Origin: Promethearchaeota archaeon
GTDB taxonomy: Archaea > Asgardarchaeota > Lokiarchaeia > Sigyniarchaeales > SOKP01
Direction: 5' to 3'
Assembly: GCA_030615145.1 (NCBI GenBank)
Contig: JAUWZT010000013.1
Coordinates: 1 to 25,454, forward strand
DNA length: 25,454 nt
Position numbers and translations under genes: made by a program. This document shows, in pieces, positions 16,568-24,175 of this stretch. Below the pieces are notes generated by a model. It had not been told where the DNA came from, did no database searches, and saw only the letters and a program-made list of their open reading frames with translations. Position 1 is the first letter of the stretch, and each line of letters starts with the position of its first letter.

Positions 16568-17500
16568 TTAATTTATTAACTTCCAAAAAGTCAGGTTATT
16601 GTAAATTACTTTTTTAATCTTGTTCTGCGATGCTAGATTATTCAATTGAAGTAATATATCTTGTTCATTAAACTTTTTAGAACAAAATGTTTCAAAAATT
16701 TGTTCTTGTCTCATTGGATGTCTTTCAAGTAAGTTCTTTAATTCCACTTCAAAATTAGAACTAAAAACACTAAATTTTCCTCGCTCAGGAAAATTTATAT
16801 TATTATATTCTCCAAAAACTCCATTTAAAATCTGAATAATGTTGTTATCGGGAATTTGCACCCAACTTTCAGTAGGAGGTCTTATTGGAACGTTAATGTC
16901 AATTCTATCAGGTTTGATTAAATCTAATTTTTGTTTTATTTTTAATAATTCTTCTTTAGAATCGTTAATTCCCTTCATTAACATTATTTCTATCCAGAAT
17001 TTACCGTTGAATTCGTTCCTAAAATCAATATATCCTTGAATCATTTTTTCAAACTTTATGTAGGGATGAGGACGATTTATTTTAATGAATAATTTTTCAT
17101 CTCCCGCATCTAAAGTAGGTAAAACAACATCAGAAAATATAAGTTCCTCCTTTACATCTTCGCGATATAATAAACTACCATTAGTGATTACACAAATCGG
17201 TTTTTTAGATAATCTTTTTGCTTTTAAAATCAATTCTCCTAAACTTTTGCATAATGTAGGTTCCCCACTACCTACAAATGTTATGTAATCAAACTTGTCT
17301 TGATTTAGATTAATAAATTCTTCCAGCTCTTTAATAATTTCTTCTTTGGGGCAAAAATCTTTTCTTTCATTCGTAAAATTAGTTGTTTTTCCTAATTGAC
17401 AATATATACACTGATAATTGCACGTTTTTGAAGGAATAGGGTCAATTCCTAAGGATTTTCCTAATCGTCTACTAGGAACAGGTCCATACACATATTTCAT
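16568..17500 (-). CDS. Radical SAM protein, GPVPSRRLG family
   Basis: This is a 310-aa radical SAM enzyme. The N terminus YGPVPSRRLGKSLGIDPIP leads into CNYQCIYCQLG, the CX3CX2C that binds the 4Fe-4S cluster with SAM. GSGEPTL and a GINDSKEE loop follow in the TIM-barrel. The C-terminal 70 residues (LERHPMRQEQIFETF...) resemble a winged helix. This group is widespread in archaea and anaerobes, often next to Fe-S or metal proteins, but has no agreed reaction. It sits 40 bp downstream of the IscU-like gene, so probably in one operon with it. It is not a glycyl-radical activase: the sequence family differs. Confidence 0.85.
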   Translation of the reverse strand: MKYVYGPVPSRRLGKSLGIDPIPSKTCNYQCIYCQLGKTTNFTNERKDFCPKEEIIKELEEFINLNQDKFDYITFVGSGEPTLCKSLGELILKAKRLSKKPICVITNGSLLYREDVKEELIFSDVVLPTLDAGDEKLFIKINRPHPYIKFEKMIQGYIDFRNEFNGKFWIEIMLMKGINDSKEELLKIKQKLDLIKPDRIDINVPIRPPTESWVQIPDNNIIQILNGVFGEYNNINFPERGKFSVFSSNFEVELKNLLERHPMRQEQIFETFCSKKFNEQDILLQLNNLASQNKIKKVIYNNLTFWKLIN

Positions 17501-17540
17501 ATTCTTTTAAAATTAATACGATGTTTTTTAAAATTTTTTT

Positions 17541-17984
17541 CTATTTAACCATTGATGCTTTATATCTATTTATCGCTCTTCTTAACGTTCTAATCGCTAA
17601 TTCGGCACAATGCTTATGATCTTCTGGTAAACCTTTTAAAGCCGAGTCAATATCTTCCGGTTTTAAGGTTTCAGCAAAACTTAAAGATTTACCCTCTATA
17701 AGAAGCGTAGTTTGACACGCTGTTGCTAAAGATGCTCCACAACCGTCAGTAACAAAATTTGCTTTCTCAATTATATTACCACTGATTTTTAAAAAGAATA
17801 ACATTGAATCCCCGCATGGCCCTTTATACTTTTCGGAAATAGTGATCTCTTCATTAGGAGGTTTTCCCCAATTTTTTGGATTGTGAAATAAATTAACGAT
17901 ATATTCGTTAAATTCTTTTATTTCTTGTTCCATTATCTCTTTTTGAAGCTTAGTGAAAAACACATCAAAATTTTCCTTAAACAT
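17541..17984 (-). CDS. IscU/NifU-like Fe-S cluster scaffold
   Basis: This is a 147-aa protein of the NifU N-terminal/IscU fold. Three ligand Cys are in the expected places: C57 (GPCGD, with the helper Asp D59), C82 (TDGCGASLA) and C126 (DHKHCAELA). C90 (ATAC) is extra. An N-terminal helix (residues 1-35) precedes the scaffold core and looks longer than in bacterial IscU. Family members assemble [2Fe-2S]/[4Fe-4S] clusters with a cysteine desulfurase, which is not seen in this window. It starts 31 bp after the NifX-fold gene, so co-transcription is likely. Confidence 0.85.
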   Translation of the reverse strand: MFKENFDVFFTKLQKEIMEQEIKEFNEYIVNLFHNPKNWGKPPNEEITISEKYKGPCGDSMLFFLKISGNIIEKANFVTDGCGASLATACQTTLLIEGKSLSFAETLKPEDIDSALKGLPEDHKHCAELAIRTLRRAINRYKASMVK

Positions 17985-18015
17985 CTTAGATTGAATTACT
18001 ATTTATTGTGTAATA

Positions 18016-18420
18016 CTAATGGTGATGGTGATTATGATCGTTATCATCTGCTTCTGTATGGATTTTTTCTACTCCAATACCTTTACCACCACCAGGAGAA
18101 CAAATATTTTCGCCACCTTCTAAAGTCCCATCTAAGATTTTTCCAATAATGTCGTCAACACTGCCAATAACACCCCTAATAACTTCGATTCCATATTGGT
18201 TAAAAAAATCAATTGCTCTATGACCTATTCCACTCGTGATCATACAGGTTGCACCTTGCTCGTTTATGAATTTAGGTATGCTTCCAACCGTGTGTCCTGG
18301 ATTGGGGAGAGCTTTCTTCTCAATTACTTTATTATTGTCAATTGTAACAAATGTAAACGAAGGCGCTCGACCAAAATGCTGGGCAACATTTCCTGATTCT
18401 GTACATATGGCTATTTTCAA
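18016..18420 (-). CDS. NifX/NafY-fold protein (dinitrogenase FeMo-cofactor family) with His-rich tail
   Basis: This is a 134-aa small metallocluster-binding domain: MKIAICTESGNVAQHFGRAP at the start, then a TSGIGHRAIDFFNQYGIEVI segment and ICSPGGGKGIG. Family members (NifX, NafY, NifB C-domain) carry Fe-S or FeMo-co precursors. The acidic/His tail DDNDHNHHHH is a likely Ni/Zn/Fe binding site. Start: a GTG at 18432 overlaps AGGTGG (18429-18434), whereas TTG at 18420 lies 8 nt after it and begins exactly at the family's usual MKIAI; I take TTG. It is the first gene of a run with IscU-like, radical SAM and TrmO-like genes. The promoter region to its right carries paired dyads. Confidence 0.82.
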   Translation of the reverse strand: MKIAICTESGNVAQHFGRAPSFTFVTIDNNKVIEKKALPNPGHTVGSIPKFINEQGATCMITSGIGHRAIDFFNQYGIEVIRGVIGSVDDIIGKILDGTLEGGENICSPGGGKGIGVEKIHTEADDNDHNHHHH

Positions 18421-18453
18421 CTTTAAAACCACCTACTTTTTTAATTTTATTAC

Positions 18454-18466
18454 TTATATATTATAT
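18454..18466 (-). promoter_or_regulatory. TATA-box candidate for the NifX-fold operon
   Basis: An alternating A/T stretch lies about 35-45 bp upstream of the TTG start on the minus strand, which would place transcription start just before the AGGTGG. A dyad (18481-18506) lies right behind it. Confidence 0.35.
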
Positions 18467-18480
18467 CTAAATTGATATTA

Positions 18481-18506
18481 TTATTTTGGATAATCATTCA
18501 TAATAC
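18481..18506. promoter_or_regulatory. Second, weaker copy of the TGAATG/CATTCA dyad
   Basis: The right arm CATTCATAATAC matches the strong site's right arm at 10 of 12 bases. The left arm matches that arm's mirror at 8 of 12, with the same 2-bp spacer. It is centred 62 bp from the strong site, about six helical turns, behind the minus-strand TATA candidate. Confidence 0.4.
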
Positions 18507-18542
18507 TTAAATACTCTAGTTGATATTTAAATAGTAATGAAC

Positions 18543-18568
18543 AGATTGTGAATGAACATTCAAAATCT
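18543..18568. promoter_or_regulatory. Strong 12-2-12 operator dyad between divergent NifX and DUF5320 genes
   Basis: AGATTGTGAATG (18543-18554) and CATTCAAAATCT (18557-18568) are inverted repeats with one mismatch in 12 and an AA spacer. It abuts a TATA-like TTTAAAAAATA at 18572-18582, where the TFB-recognition element should be, so a bound dimer would block the DUF5320 promoter. The DtxR-family gene 0.5 kb downstream is the closest candidate regulator. Confidence 0.6.
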
Positions 18569-18571
18569 GAA

Positions 18572-18582
18572 TTTAAAAAATA
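18572..18582 (+). promoter_or_regulatory. TATA-box candidate of the DUF5320 gene
   Basis: TTTAAAAAATA lies 34 bp before the ATG, directly downstream of the strong dyad. Position fits an archaeal promoter with a short leader, but the region is AT-rich. Confidence 0.35.
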
Positions 18583-18616
18583 TTAAAAAACAATAAAAAT
18601 GAGATGATGTTAAAAA

Positions 18617-19018
18617 ATGCCCGGTGGAGATAGAACTGGACCTAGAGGTTTTGGATCAATGACAGGAAGAGGTTTAGGATATTGTGCGGGATATAACAAT
18701 CCCGGCTATGCAAAAGGCGTAGGCTTAGGTTATGGTGGAGGTTACGGTGGAGGGTATGGTCGAGGGATGGGTCGGGGTGCTGGACGCGGGAGAGTGTACG
18801 GTAGGGGATACGGGGTAGGATACGGGTACGGGGGTCCTATTAATCCTCCTTATGTGCCTGTTGCGCCCGTTTATGCGCCAAGAGCTCCTTTAAGCGCTGT
18901 AGATCAAGTTGCCATGTTAAAGCAAGAGAAAGATTACTTAGAATCTGAGCTTAAAGGTATAGGTACCGCGATAGAGGATATCTCTAAAAGAATTGAAGAA
19001 CTAGAAAAAAAAGAATAA
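18617..19018 (+). CDS. DUF5320 glycine-rich protein
   Basis: This is a 133-aa protein. The N terminus MPGGDRTGPRGFGSMTGRGL is the DUF5320 signature. Residues 20-75 are a Gly/Tyr/Arg low-complexity run (GYGGGYGGGYGRGMGRGAGR), including the family Cys at residue 22 (YCAG), followed by a Pro-rich linker. Residues about 95-133 are a coiled-coil-like helix (LKQEKDYLESELKGI...ISKRIEELEKK). DUF5320 proteins commonly sit beside NifX/Mrp-type genes in anaerobes; their function is unknown, but a role in holding metal or metalloclusters is often supposed. The Gly codons make this the most GC-rich gene locally. It is divergent from the NifX operon and 65 bp before a DtxR-like gene. Confidence 0.85.
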   Translation: MPGGDRTGPRGFGSMTGRGLGYCAGYNNPGYAKGVGLGYGGGYGGGYGRGMGRGAGRGRVYGRGYGVGYGYGGPINPPYVPVAPVYAPRAPLSAVDQVAMLKQEKDYLESELKGIGTAIEDISKRIEELEKKE

Positions 19019-19035
19019 TTTTTTTTTTCATTTTT
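19019..19035 (+). terminator. T-tract after the DUF5320 gene
   Basis: T10, then CA, then T5 follow the TAA directly. It may end or reduce transcription into the regulator gene. Confidence 0.5.
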
Positions 19036-19083
19036 ATATTAATTAAAACTTAAAAAGTTCAAATTTGATTATGGATAAGTGCT

Positions 19084-19479
19084 ATGTCGTTAATTAATGA
19101 TACCTACGAAGATTATCTCAAAGCAATTTACATAGTATCGAAGAAAAATAAAGGTGGTTGGGTTTCAAATTCAGAGATTTCTGACTTTTTAAAAGTTAAG
19201 CCTGCTTCTGTATCAAACATGTTGTTTAAATTGGAAACTAACAATTTAATAAATTGGCGTCCGAGAAAATCAGTAAGATTAAGTACGAAAGGAAAAGATA
19301 TAGCAATTGGAACCATTAACAAATATAATCTATGGAAGAGTTTTTTTATTAATATCTTGGGCGTAAACGATAGTCTTGACCTCGACGAACTTTGTTGTAA
19401 AATAGAACATTTTGTAACGCCCGAAATTTCAGATGCTTTAGAAAATTTTCTTCTCGAAGAAGTACAAGAAAATCTTTAA
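19084..19479 (+). CDS. DtxR/MntR-family metal-responsive repressor
   Basis: This is a 131-aa protein. Residues 7-65 are the winged helix of the family: YEDYLKAIYIVSKKNKGGWV, SNSEISDFLKVKPASVSNML, and KLETNNLINWRPRKSVRLST. The dimerisation region follows (KYNLWKSFFINILGV; DELCCKIEHFVTPEISDALE), where CKIEH corresponds to the metal-ligand helix (E..xEH) of DtxR/MntR. Family members bind Fe2+ or Mn2+ and repress uptake or storage genes at palindromes. It has no SH3 domain, so it is MntR-like in size. It follows the DUF5320 gene by 65 bp. It may bind the dyads at 18.5 kb; this is an inference from location. Confidence 0.85.
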   Translation: MSLINDTYEDYLKAIYIVSKKNKGGWVSNSEISDFLKVKPASVSNMLFKLETNNLINWRPRKSVRLSTKGKDIAIGTINKYNLWKSFFINILGVNDSLDLDELCCKIEHFVTPEISDALENFLLEEVQENL

Positions 19480-19490
19480 AAAATAAAATA

Positions 19491-19498
19491 AAAAAAAA
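19491..19498 (-). terminator. T8 tract after the MFS gene (minus strand)
   Basis: Eight A on the plus strand read as T8 for the minus-strand gene ending at 19519. It lies in the 39-bp convergent gap with the regulator gene. Confidence 0.4.
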
Positions 19499-19518
19499 TT
19501 GAGTAAATTTTAATGTTT

Positions 19519-20826
19519 TTATAATTCTTGGATTGTTTTTTGTCTTGCTAATTTTTCTTCTGGTGTAAGTTCAACTTCGCCTCTTTTTACGAATAGCATC
19601 ATGATAAACGCTAAAACGAAGAAGATTGCTCCATTAAGAAGTAGGAAAGGGATTCCTAGTAAATCAGTAAGCCCTCCTACTATCATAGGTCCTAGAATTG
19701 CTGCCATGTAGCTGAAAAAGTAATAGAGTCCTGTATATGTTCCAATTTTCTTTTCAGTAGGAGCTAGTTCCCATACAATTACGATAGAATTAGTATTTAT
19801 CATTGCCCATCCGACTCCAAGTAAAGCAAGTGGTATTGCCATTATGATTAAATCGACTTTAGCGAGCCCCATGAAGAATCCTACGACTAACATAACGGTC
19901 CAAAGTATTACGCCGATTTTAATTGTTGTTCGTCTACCAATCTTGCCAGGAAGATACGATAGCGGATAGATTGTGAGTAAGAGAGGAACTGTTACTATGA
20001 ATGGCAAAAATCCAGCAAGTCCTGGGCTGTATCCTAATACTTGTACACCATAAATTGAAATAAGAGCTACAATTCCTTGGTATCCAATGAACCAACAGAA
20101 GATCGCTAATAAAATAAAAAGTGTGCTCTTATCTTCCTCGCCGGCAATATCCTTTATACTTTCGATCAAGCCAGGAGTCGTTTTTTCTTTTTTGATTTTT
20201 TTTCCTTCTTTTGTTTCCATCTCTAAGATTAATTGGTAACTGTATGAGTCCTTCTCTTTAATACGCCATAATAGTACCAGTAGTGCAATTACCATAATAA
20301 ATGATATTATAAGAAATAGCATTTGTAATCCAAGTAAGCCAAGTAGGATACTCATCCCATATCCGATTGCTACACCAAAACCACCCATAAGATTTATTAT
20401 TGCGTTTCCTTTACTTCTATTTTCGGGCCTTACGAAATCTGGCATTATTGAAACCGCTTGAGCTCTATAGAATCCCATGCTTGTACCAAATAAGAACATA
20501 AAAAAGATCAATGTTAGCAATGATGTTTGTGTAGGAATCAAAGAGAAAAATAACGCCCCTAACGGAATACCTATTATTAAATATGGCATTCTTCTTCCGA
20601 ATTTAGTCCGGGTATTATCGGAGATTGCCCCCATAATAGGTTGGATAATTACTCCAATCATATTATCTAAAGCCATAAGTAATCCAATAATAAAAAAAGA
20701 AGTTAAATACGTCCCTAATAACAAAGGAATCTGTGCGTTATAAAGTGCCCACGAGATTTCTGAAGCGAAAAAAGCTAACCCGATGGTTAAGGTTTGGCCA
20801 GCATTAAATTTTGATTTTTCTGACAT
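19519..20826 (-). CDS. MFS transporter, SLC45/GPH-like sugar carrier
   Basis: This is a 435-aa membrane protein with about 12 TM helices. Signature: GAISDNTRTKFGRRMPYLII (the MFS motif in the TM2-TM3 loop as found in SLC45/sucrose-type and GPH carriers), plus PIMGAISD and a second-half LPGKIGRRTTIKIGV. A charged central loop (EMETKEGKKIKKEKT) joins the halves. The substrate is probably a sugar or related solute with cation symport, from family only. I take ATG 20826; a GTG nine bases earlier is possible. No Shine-Dalgarno is clear. It is divergent from the DUF89 gene. Confidence 0.85.
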   Translation of the reverse strand: MSEKSKFNAGQTLTIGLAFFASEISWALYNAQIPLLLGTYLTSFFIIGLLMALDNMIGVIIQPIMGAISDNTRTKFGRRMPYLIIGIPLGALFFSLIPTQTSLLTLIFFMFLFGTSMGFYRAQAVSIMPDFVRPENRSKGNAIINLMGGFGVAIGYGMSILLGLLGLQMLFLIISFIMVIALLVLLWRIKEKDSYSYQLILEMETKEGKKIKKEKTTPGLIESIKDIAGEEDKSTLFILLAIFCWFIGYQGIVALISIYGVQVLGYSPGLAGFLPFIVTVPLLLTIYPLSYLPGKIGRRTTIKIGVILWTVMLVVGFFMGLAKVDLIIMAIPLALLGVGWAMINTNSIVIVWELAPTEKKIGTYTGLYYFFSYMAAILGPMIVGGLTDLLGIPFLLLNGAIFFVLAFIMMLFVKRGEVELTPEEKLARQKTIQEL

Positions 20827-20978
20827 TTTTTTCACAATTTTTTTTTTAGATATAGTTAAATGATATTATACTATAAATTTCTTCTACTATATAAAATTCC
20901 TTCTTTTTCTAACTTTTTTAAAAGGATTTAATTTATTTCTTAATTTTTTCTAATCACAATAACAAAGGAATTATCAAA

Positions 20979-21863
20979 ATGCAATTAGAACCTGAATGTG
21001 TTGGGTGCCTTTTTAATCAAGTATTGAGAGCGTTTCAATTGTTAAAACCTGATATCTCCCGAGAAATAGTTCTGGATACTCAGAAAAAATTAATGGAATA
21101 TCTTATGAATCTCGATATGGAACAAAATGCATCTCCCATATTTGGAAAAATGGCATACAAACTTGTCGCTGAAGCTTTAGGCGTAAAAGACCCTTACATT
21201 TCTATTAAAAAAAAATACAATCAATTAGCCATGCAATTTTACGACGAGGCTAAAAAGATAGTCGATAGGGCAGAAGATCCTTTATTCGAAGCGATTGTTG
21301 TTGCTGCTTTGGGAAATACGATCGATCTAGCTGCTCAGCATAAAATAGATTTCATCAACGATATCAAGAAATTCTCTCCAAAAAATTTAGTAATAAACGA
21401 CTACGACAAATTCAAAAAGGCGCTTCTGAAAACGAACCATTTACTGATTTTGGGAGATAATTGCGGAGAAATCGTATTTGATAAATTATTAATTATTACT
21501 ATTAAACAATTGTATCCAGATTTAGAAATTATTTATTCGGTAAGAGCTGCTCCTACTATTAATGATGTAACGATTGAAGATGCTAAATTTATTGGTCTTA
21601 CTGATTTAGTTCGGGTGATCGAAGGAAGTGATACACCTGGTATCCATCTACCAACATCTACCGACGAATTTAAGAAACACTTCTTTTTGAAGGATGGCGT
21701 GATTTTATCAAAAGGGCAGGGAAATTTTGAAAGTTTATGTGGTATGAAAATACCTGATAAAAAAATGTTCTATTTATTAAAAGCTAAATGCTCATTGATG
21801 GAAAGAATATTTAAAGTAAAAATAGGAAATTTAATTTTCAAAATGAAGACAAATAGCTTTTAA
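20979..21863 (+). CDS. DUF89 (ARMT1/damage-control phosphatase-like) protein
   Basis: This is a 294-aa protein. Family marks in order: PECVGCLFNQ near the N terminus, GNTIDLA, LILGDNCGEIVFDKLL (metal-binding Asp/Asn/Glu), NDVTIEDAKFIGL, and ILSKGQGNFESLCG. DUF89 proteins are metal-dependent phosphatases that hydrolyse damaged or side-product phosphometabolites; the archaeal CxxC type (residues 7-10 here) is short like this one. Exact substrate unknown. AAAGGA lies 9 nt before the ATG. Gene stands alone; the downstream genes are convergent. Confidence 0.85.
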   Translation: MQLEPECVGCLFNQVLRAFQLLKPDISREIVLDTQKKLMEYLMNLDMEQNASPIFGKMAYKLVAEALGVKDPYISIKKKYNQLAMQFYDEAKKIVDRAEDPLFEAIVVAALGNTIDLAAQHKIDFINDIKKFSPKNLVINDYDKFKKALLKTNHLLILGDNCGEIVFDKLLIITIKQLYPDLEIIYSVRAAPTINDVTIEDAKFIGLTDLVRVIEGSDTPGIHLPTSTDEFKKHFFLKDGVILSKGQGNFESLCGMKIPDKKMFYLLKAKCSLMERIFKVKIGNLIFKMKTNSF

Positions 21864-21929
21864 GTTTACTTTTCAATATTTAAGATATTATCTAAGAGTA
21901 ACAAAAAGTTAAGATTATTAGAAATATGT

Positions 21930-22193
21930 TTAGTGCGAACCATCTCTCAGCTTTGTTAACGTTTCAGTAAAAAAACCATAATCTTCAATTTCAGCTTTTG
22001 TATCTTCATTTTTTATTCTTATAAAATAATCTTCAATTTGGTCATAGAGAATTTTTTTAAAAGATTCGAACTGGTATACCTCAGCGCAATCTTCTATTTC
22101 GTCTCTATATATAGCATAGAACATATCTAACGCTTTTTCTGACTCTCCTCTAATGTCGTTTTTAACAAATGATTTATCCAGTATAGTTATCAT
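21930..22193 (-). CDS. C-terminal half of a split roadblock/longin-like protein
   Basis: This is an 87-aa acidic protein starting MITILDKSFVKNDIRGESEK. It continues with ALDMFYAIYRDEIEDC and a YQFESFKKILYDQIEDYF helix, the C-terminal part seen in Asgard single-chain roadblock/longin-like proteins. The ATG overlaps the TGA of the upstream gene by 4 nt (ATGA). Read together the two halves give a normal domain order, so this is either a true split gene with coupled translation or the product of a one-base deletion. Function unknown; such domains act in small-GTPase signalling complexes. Confidence 0.55.
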   Translation of the reverse strand: MITILDKSFVKNDIRGESEKALDMFYAIYRDEIEDCAEVYQFESFKKILYDQIEDYFIRIKNEDTKAEIEDYGFFTETLTKLRDGSH

Positions 22194-22435
22194 AACAGAT
22201 CATATTTATTTACAATAATCATGTCAATGGATAAACCTTTAATCGTGATTTCTTCAATTTTTCCCATATTTTCAGCTCCAAGAAGCTGAAGGGCTCCAAC
22301 AAATGAAGAGAGCAACATAGGATTAATGTCAGAATCTAAAATGAGATCTAGCAAATAAATTCCAGATTCCTTACAAATAATAATACCCTTTAAAAATTTC
22401 GAAACTTCTGATTTAATATCTAAGCTAAGGTTCAT
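22190..22435 (-). CDS. N-terminal half of a split roadblock/LC7-like protein
   Basis: This is an 81-aa protein with the roadblock/LC7 pattern: ICKESGIYLLDLILDSDINP, LLSSFVGALQLLGAENMG, and IEEITIKGLSIDMIIVNKYD, the beta-beta-helix-beta core. It lacks the C-terminal helices, which are encoded by the next gene in another frame. The start ATG has AGGA a few bases upstream. It lies divergent from the second NifX-fold gene; the spacer 22436-22717 has no gene. Confidence 0.6.
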   Translation of the reverse strand: MNLSLDIKSEVSKFLKGIIICKESGIYLLDLILDSDINPMLLSSFVGALQLLGAENMGKIEEITIKGLSIDMIIVNKYDLL

Positions 22436-22665
22436 TTATCCTTAACCTGTAATTATAAAGATTTTTTGTTTCTCTATATTTATAATAAAAATATATCACT
22501 AATTGTTTAAATTCTTATAGGTATTTATCAGATTTTATATCATGTGGATATTTATTCCCAAATTTCCTAGGACTTATAGGATATTTTACATTTTGTCGGA
22601 TTAATCGCAATTATGTTCGATTTTTTTAATAAGAACTGATTTTTTATAACCGTTAAATTTAATTA

Positions 22666-22679
22666 TGAATAAATATTCG
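22666..22679. promoter_or_regulatory. TGAATA-AA-TATTCG dyad before the second NifX-fold gene
   Basis: It matches the TGAATG-AA-CATTCA core of the strong dyad at 11 of 14 positions. It ends about 39 bp before the ATG, where a promoter is expected. Outer arms do not match well. Confidence 0.4.
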
Positions 22680-22717
22680 TTTAAATTAATAAACATATTT
22701 ACCATGAGTGATAAAGA

Positions 22718-23092
22718 ATGAATAAAGTTATTGGAATTCCATCCGATGGACCAGAACTAGTAGATCCAATCTCCGAACACTTCGGACATTGCCGTTATTT
22801 TGTAGGAGTAGAGATTGACCAAGATAACAATATAAAAAAGGCATTTTCTTTGCGAAATGACGGACATACGGGATGCATGGAACCCGTTAACAACATGAGG
22901 GATAGGAGAGTAACGGATATGATTGTTGGAGGAATAGGCGGACGACCGTTCGCAGGATTTACTCAATATGGAATTAAATTATATAAAGGAGTTAAAGGGA
23001 CTCTAAACGATAATATTCAGCTACTTTTACAAGAAAAATTACAACCTCTTAACGAAGCTGCCTGCGCTGGTGGGGGGCACCCAAACCCTTAA
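22718..23092 (+). CDS. Second NifX/NafY-fold metallocluster protein
   Basis: This is a 124-aa protein: MNKVIGIPSDGPELVDPISEHFGHCRYFVG, then NDGHTGCMEPVNNMRDRRVT, MIVGGIGGRPFAGFTQYGIK, and a C-terminal CAGGGHPNP. It shares the NifX fold with the protein at 18.0-18.4 kb but not its His tail. Conserved Cys/His (HFGHC, HTGC, ACAGGGH) fit Fe-S or metal cofactor binding. GAGTGAT precedes the ATG by about 7 nt; a 5-codon frame at 22704 (MSDKE) overlaps the start but is probably incidental. It converges on the Mrp gene with only 36 bp between stops. Confidence 0.85.
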   Translation: MNKVIGIPSDGPELVDPISEHFGHCRYFVGVEIDQDNNIKKAFSLRNDGHTGCMEPVNNMRDRRVTDMIVGGIGGRPFAGFTQYGIKLYKGVKGTLNDNIQLLLQEKLQPLNEAACAGGGHPNP

Positions 23093-23128
23093 TTTCATTA
23101 AAAATTTAAAAAAAATTTAAAAAAGAAT

Positions 23129-24001
23129 TTATTTTTCTAATTCTTCTCTTATTTTAGCTACTACTGCTTTAAATGCTTTAGTGCTTTCGCTATCTGGATA
23201 TTTTAAAACAAATGGCAATCCTTGGTCCCCTTGTTGACCTACTTCGACCTCAAAAAGAATTTTGCCTAGAAATTTAACATTAAAATCCTTAGATGCTTTT
23301 TCTGCACCACCAGGAGGGTAAAGATCTATGTATTCGTTACAATTAGGGCATTTAAATCCAGACATATTCTCAATTATTCCAAGTACATATCTATTCATTG
23401 TTTTTGCCATTGCTATAGTCTTTCGAGCGTCCATTATAGCAACTTCTTGAGGTGTAGAGACCACTATAACATTTTCATCAGGAATCAGCTGTAAAATGTC
23501 CAAAGTCTCGTCAGAAGTGCCAGGAGGTAAATCACAGATTAAGTAATCAAGCTCACCCCAATGCGCGTCGCCTAAAAATTGTCGTACAGCCCCCATTTTC
23601 ATAGGACCTCTCCAGATCACTGGAGTGTCGCTGTCTTGAAGTAGAAACGCCATACTAACAACTTTAATGTTTAAAGGACCGTCAACCGGGTAGAATTTCT
23701 TTGCATCTGAATCTACGCGAGGTCTAATTTCTGGACTAATGCCTAACATCTTATTCACATTCGGCCCTGTAATATCTACATCCAAAACGCCTACACGTAA
23801 ACCTATGCTTGCCAAACTCATTGCTAGATTTACAGCTACGGTAGTTTTACCAACTCCTCCTTTCCCCGAAATAATAACGATTTTATGTTTTATTTTAGAC
23901 ATATTAATGCGAATGCTTACCATTCTCTCGTCCATTGCTTCTTGTTTTCCGTCGCTTACCATTTCCTTTAAATTAATATCGGATATTTCATCTTCTCCCA
24001 T
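23129..24001 (-). CDS. mrp: Mrp/NBP35-type Fe-S cluster carrier ATPase
   Basis: This is a 290-aa deviant Walker P-loop protein. Residues 46-53 are GKGGVGKT; then LDVDITGPNV, WRGPMKMGAVRQFL and DLPPGTSDETL, all typical of the ApbC/NBP35 family. CPNC (C218, C221) binds the bridging [4Fe-4S] cluster. It lacks the N-terminal DUF59 domain and has a 38-residue acidic N-terminal extension without extra Cys. It carries and delivers Fe-S clusters in the cytosol. Convergent with a NifX-fold gene, and genes of this set often travel together in archaea. A related dyad lies about 180 bp upstream. Confidence 0.9.
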   Translation of the reverse strand: MGEDEISDINLKEMVSDGKQEAMDERMVSIRINMSKIKHKIVIISGKGGVGKTTVAVNLAMSLASIGLRVGVLDVDITGPNVNKMLGISPEIRPRVDSDAKKFYPVDGPLNIKVVSMAFLLQDSDTPVIWRGPMKMGAVRQFLGDAHWGELDYLICDLPPGTSDETLDILQLIPDENVIVVSTPQEVAIMDARKTIAMAKTMNRYVLGIIENMSGFKCPNCNEYIDLYPPGGAEKASKDFNVKFLGKILFEVEVGQQGDQGLPFVLKYPDSESTKAFKAVVAKIREELEK

Positions 24002-24175
24002 TTTTTGATATCAACTACTTTATTTGACTTTTAATTTTAAATTTCTTTGCTATTTTATTATAATTTTAAAGATACAGTAATATCCTTTAATCTATCGCTA
24101 ATATTTTGAAAATCCTTTAAAACATTAGATTATATTTCTATAGGTTTCATCCATGTTTTATTATAATTCAAAACA

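Noticed and set aside
16568..17500. Radical SAM protein as activase of the glycyl radical enzyme
   Set aside because: It has the GPVPSRRLG family N terminus and lies in another operon on the other strand. It lacks the activase-type sequence around the CX3CX2C.
22055..22075. T-loop-like GTTCGAATC on the minus strand, possible tRNA
   Set aside because: It lies inside the coding sequence for YQFESF in a conserved roadblock-like tail, and no cloverleaf can be built around it.
22514..22580. CTTATAGG direct repeats 59 bp apart and TCCTA...TAGGA before the second NifX gene
   Set aside because: They are short, sit too far upstream of the ATG, and do not recur at the other metallocluster promoters; noted only as possible DtxR-type half sites.
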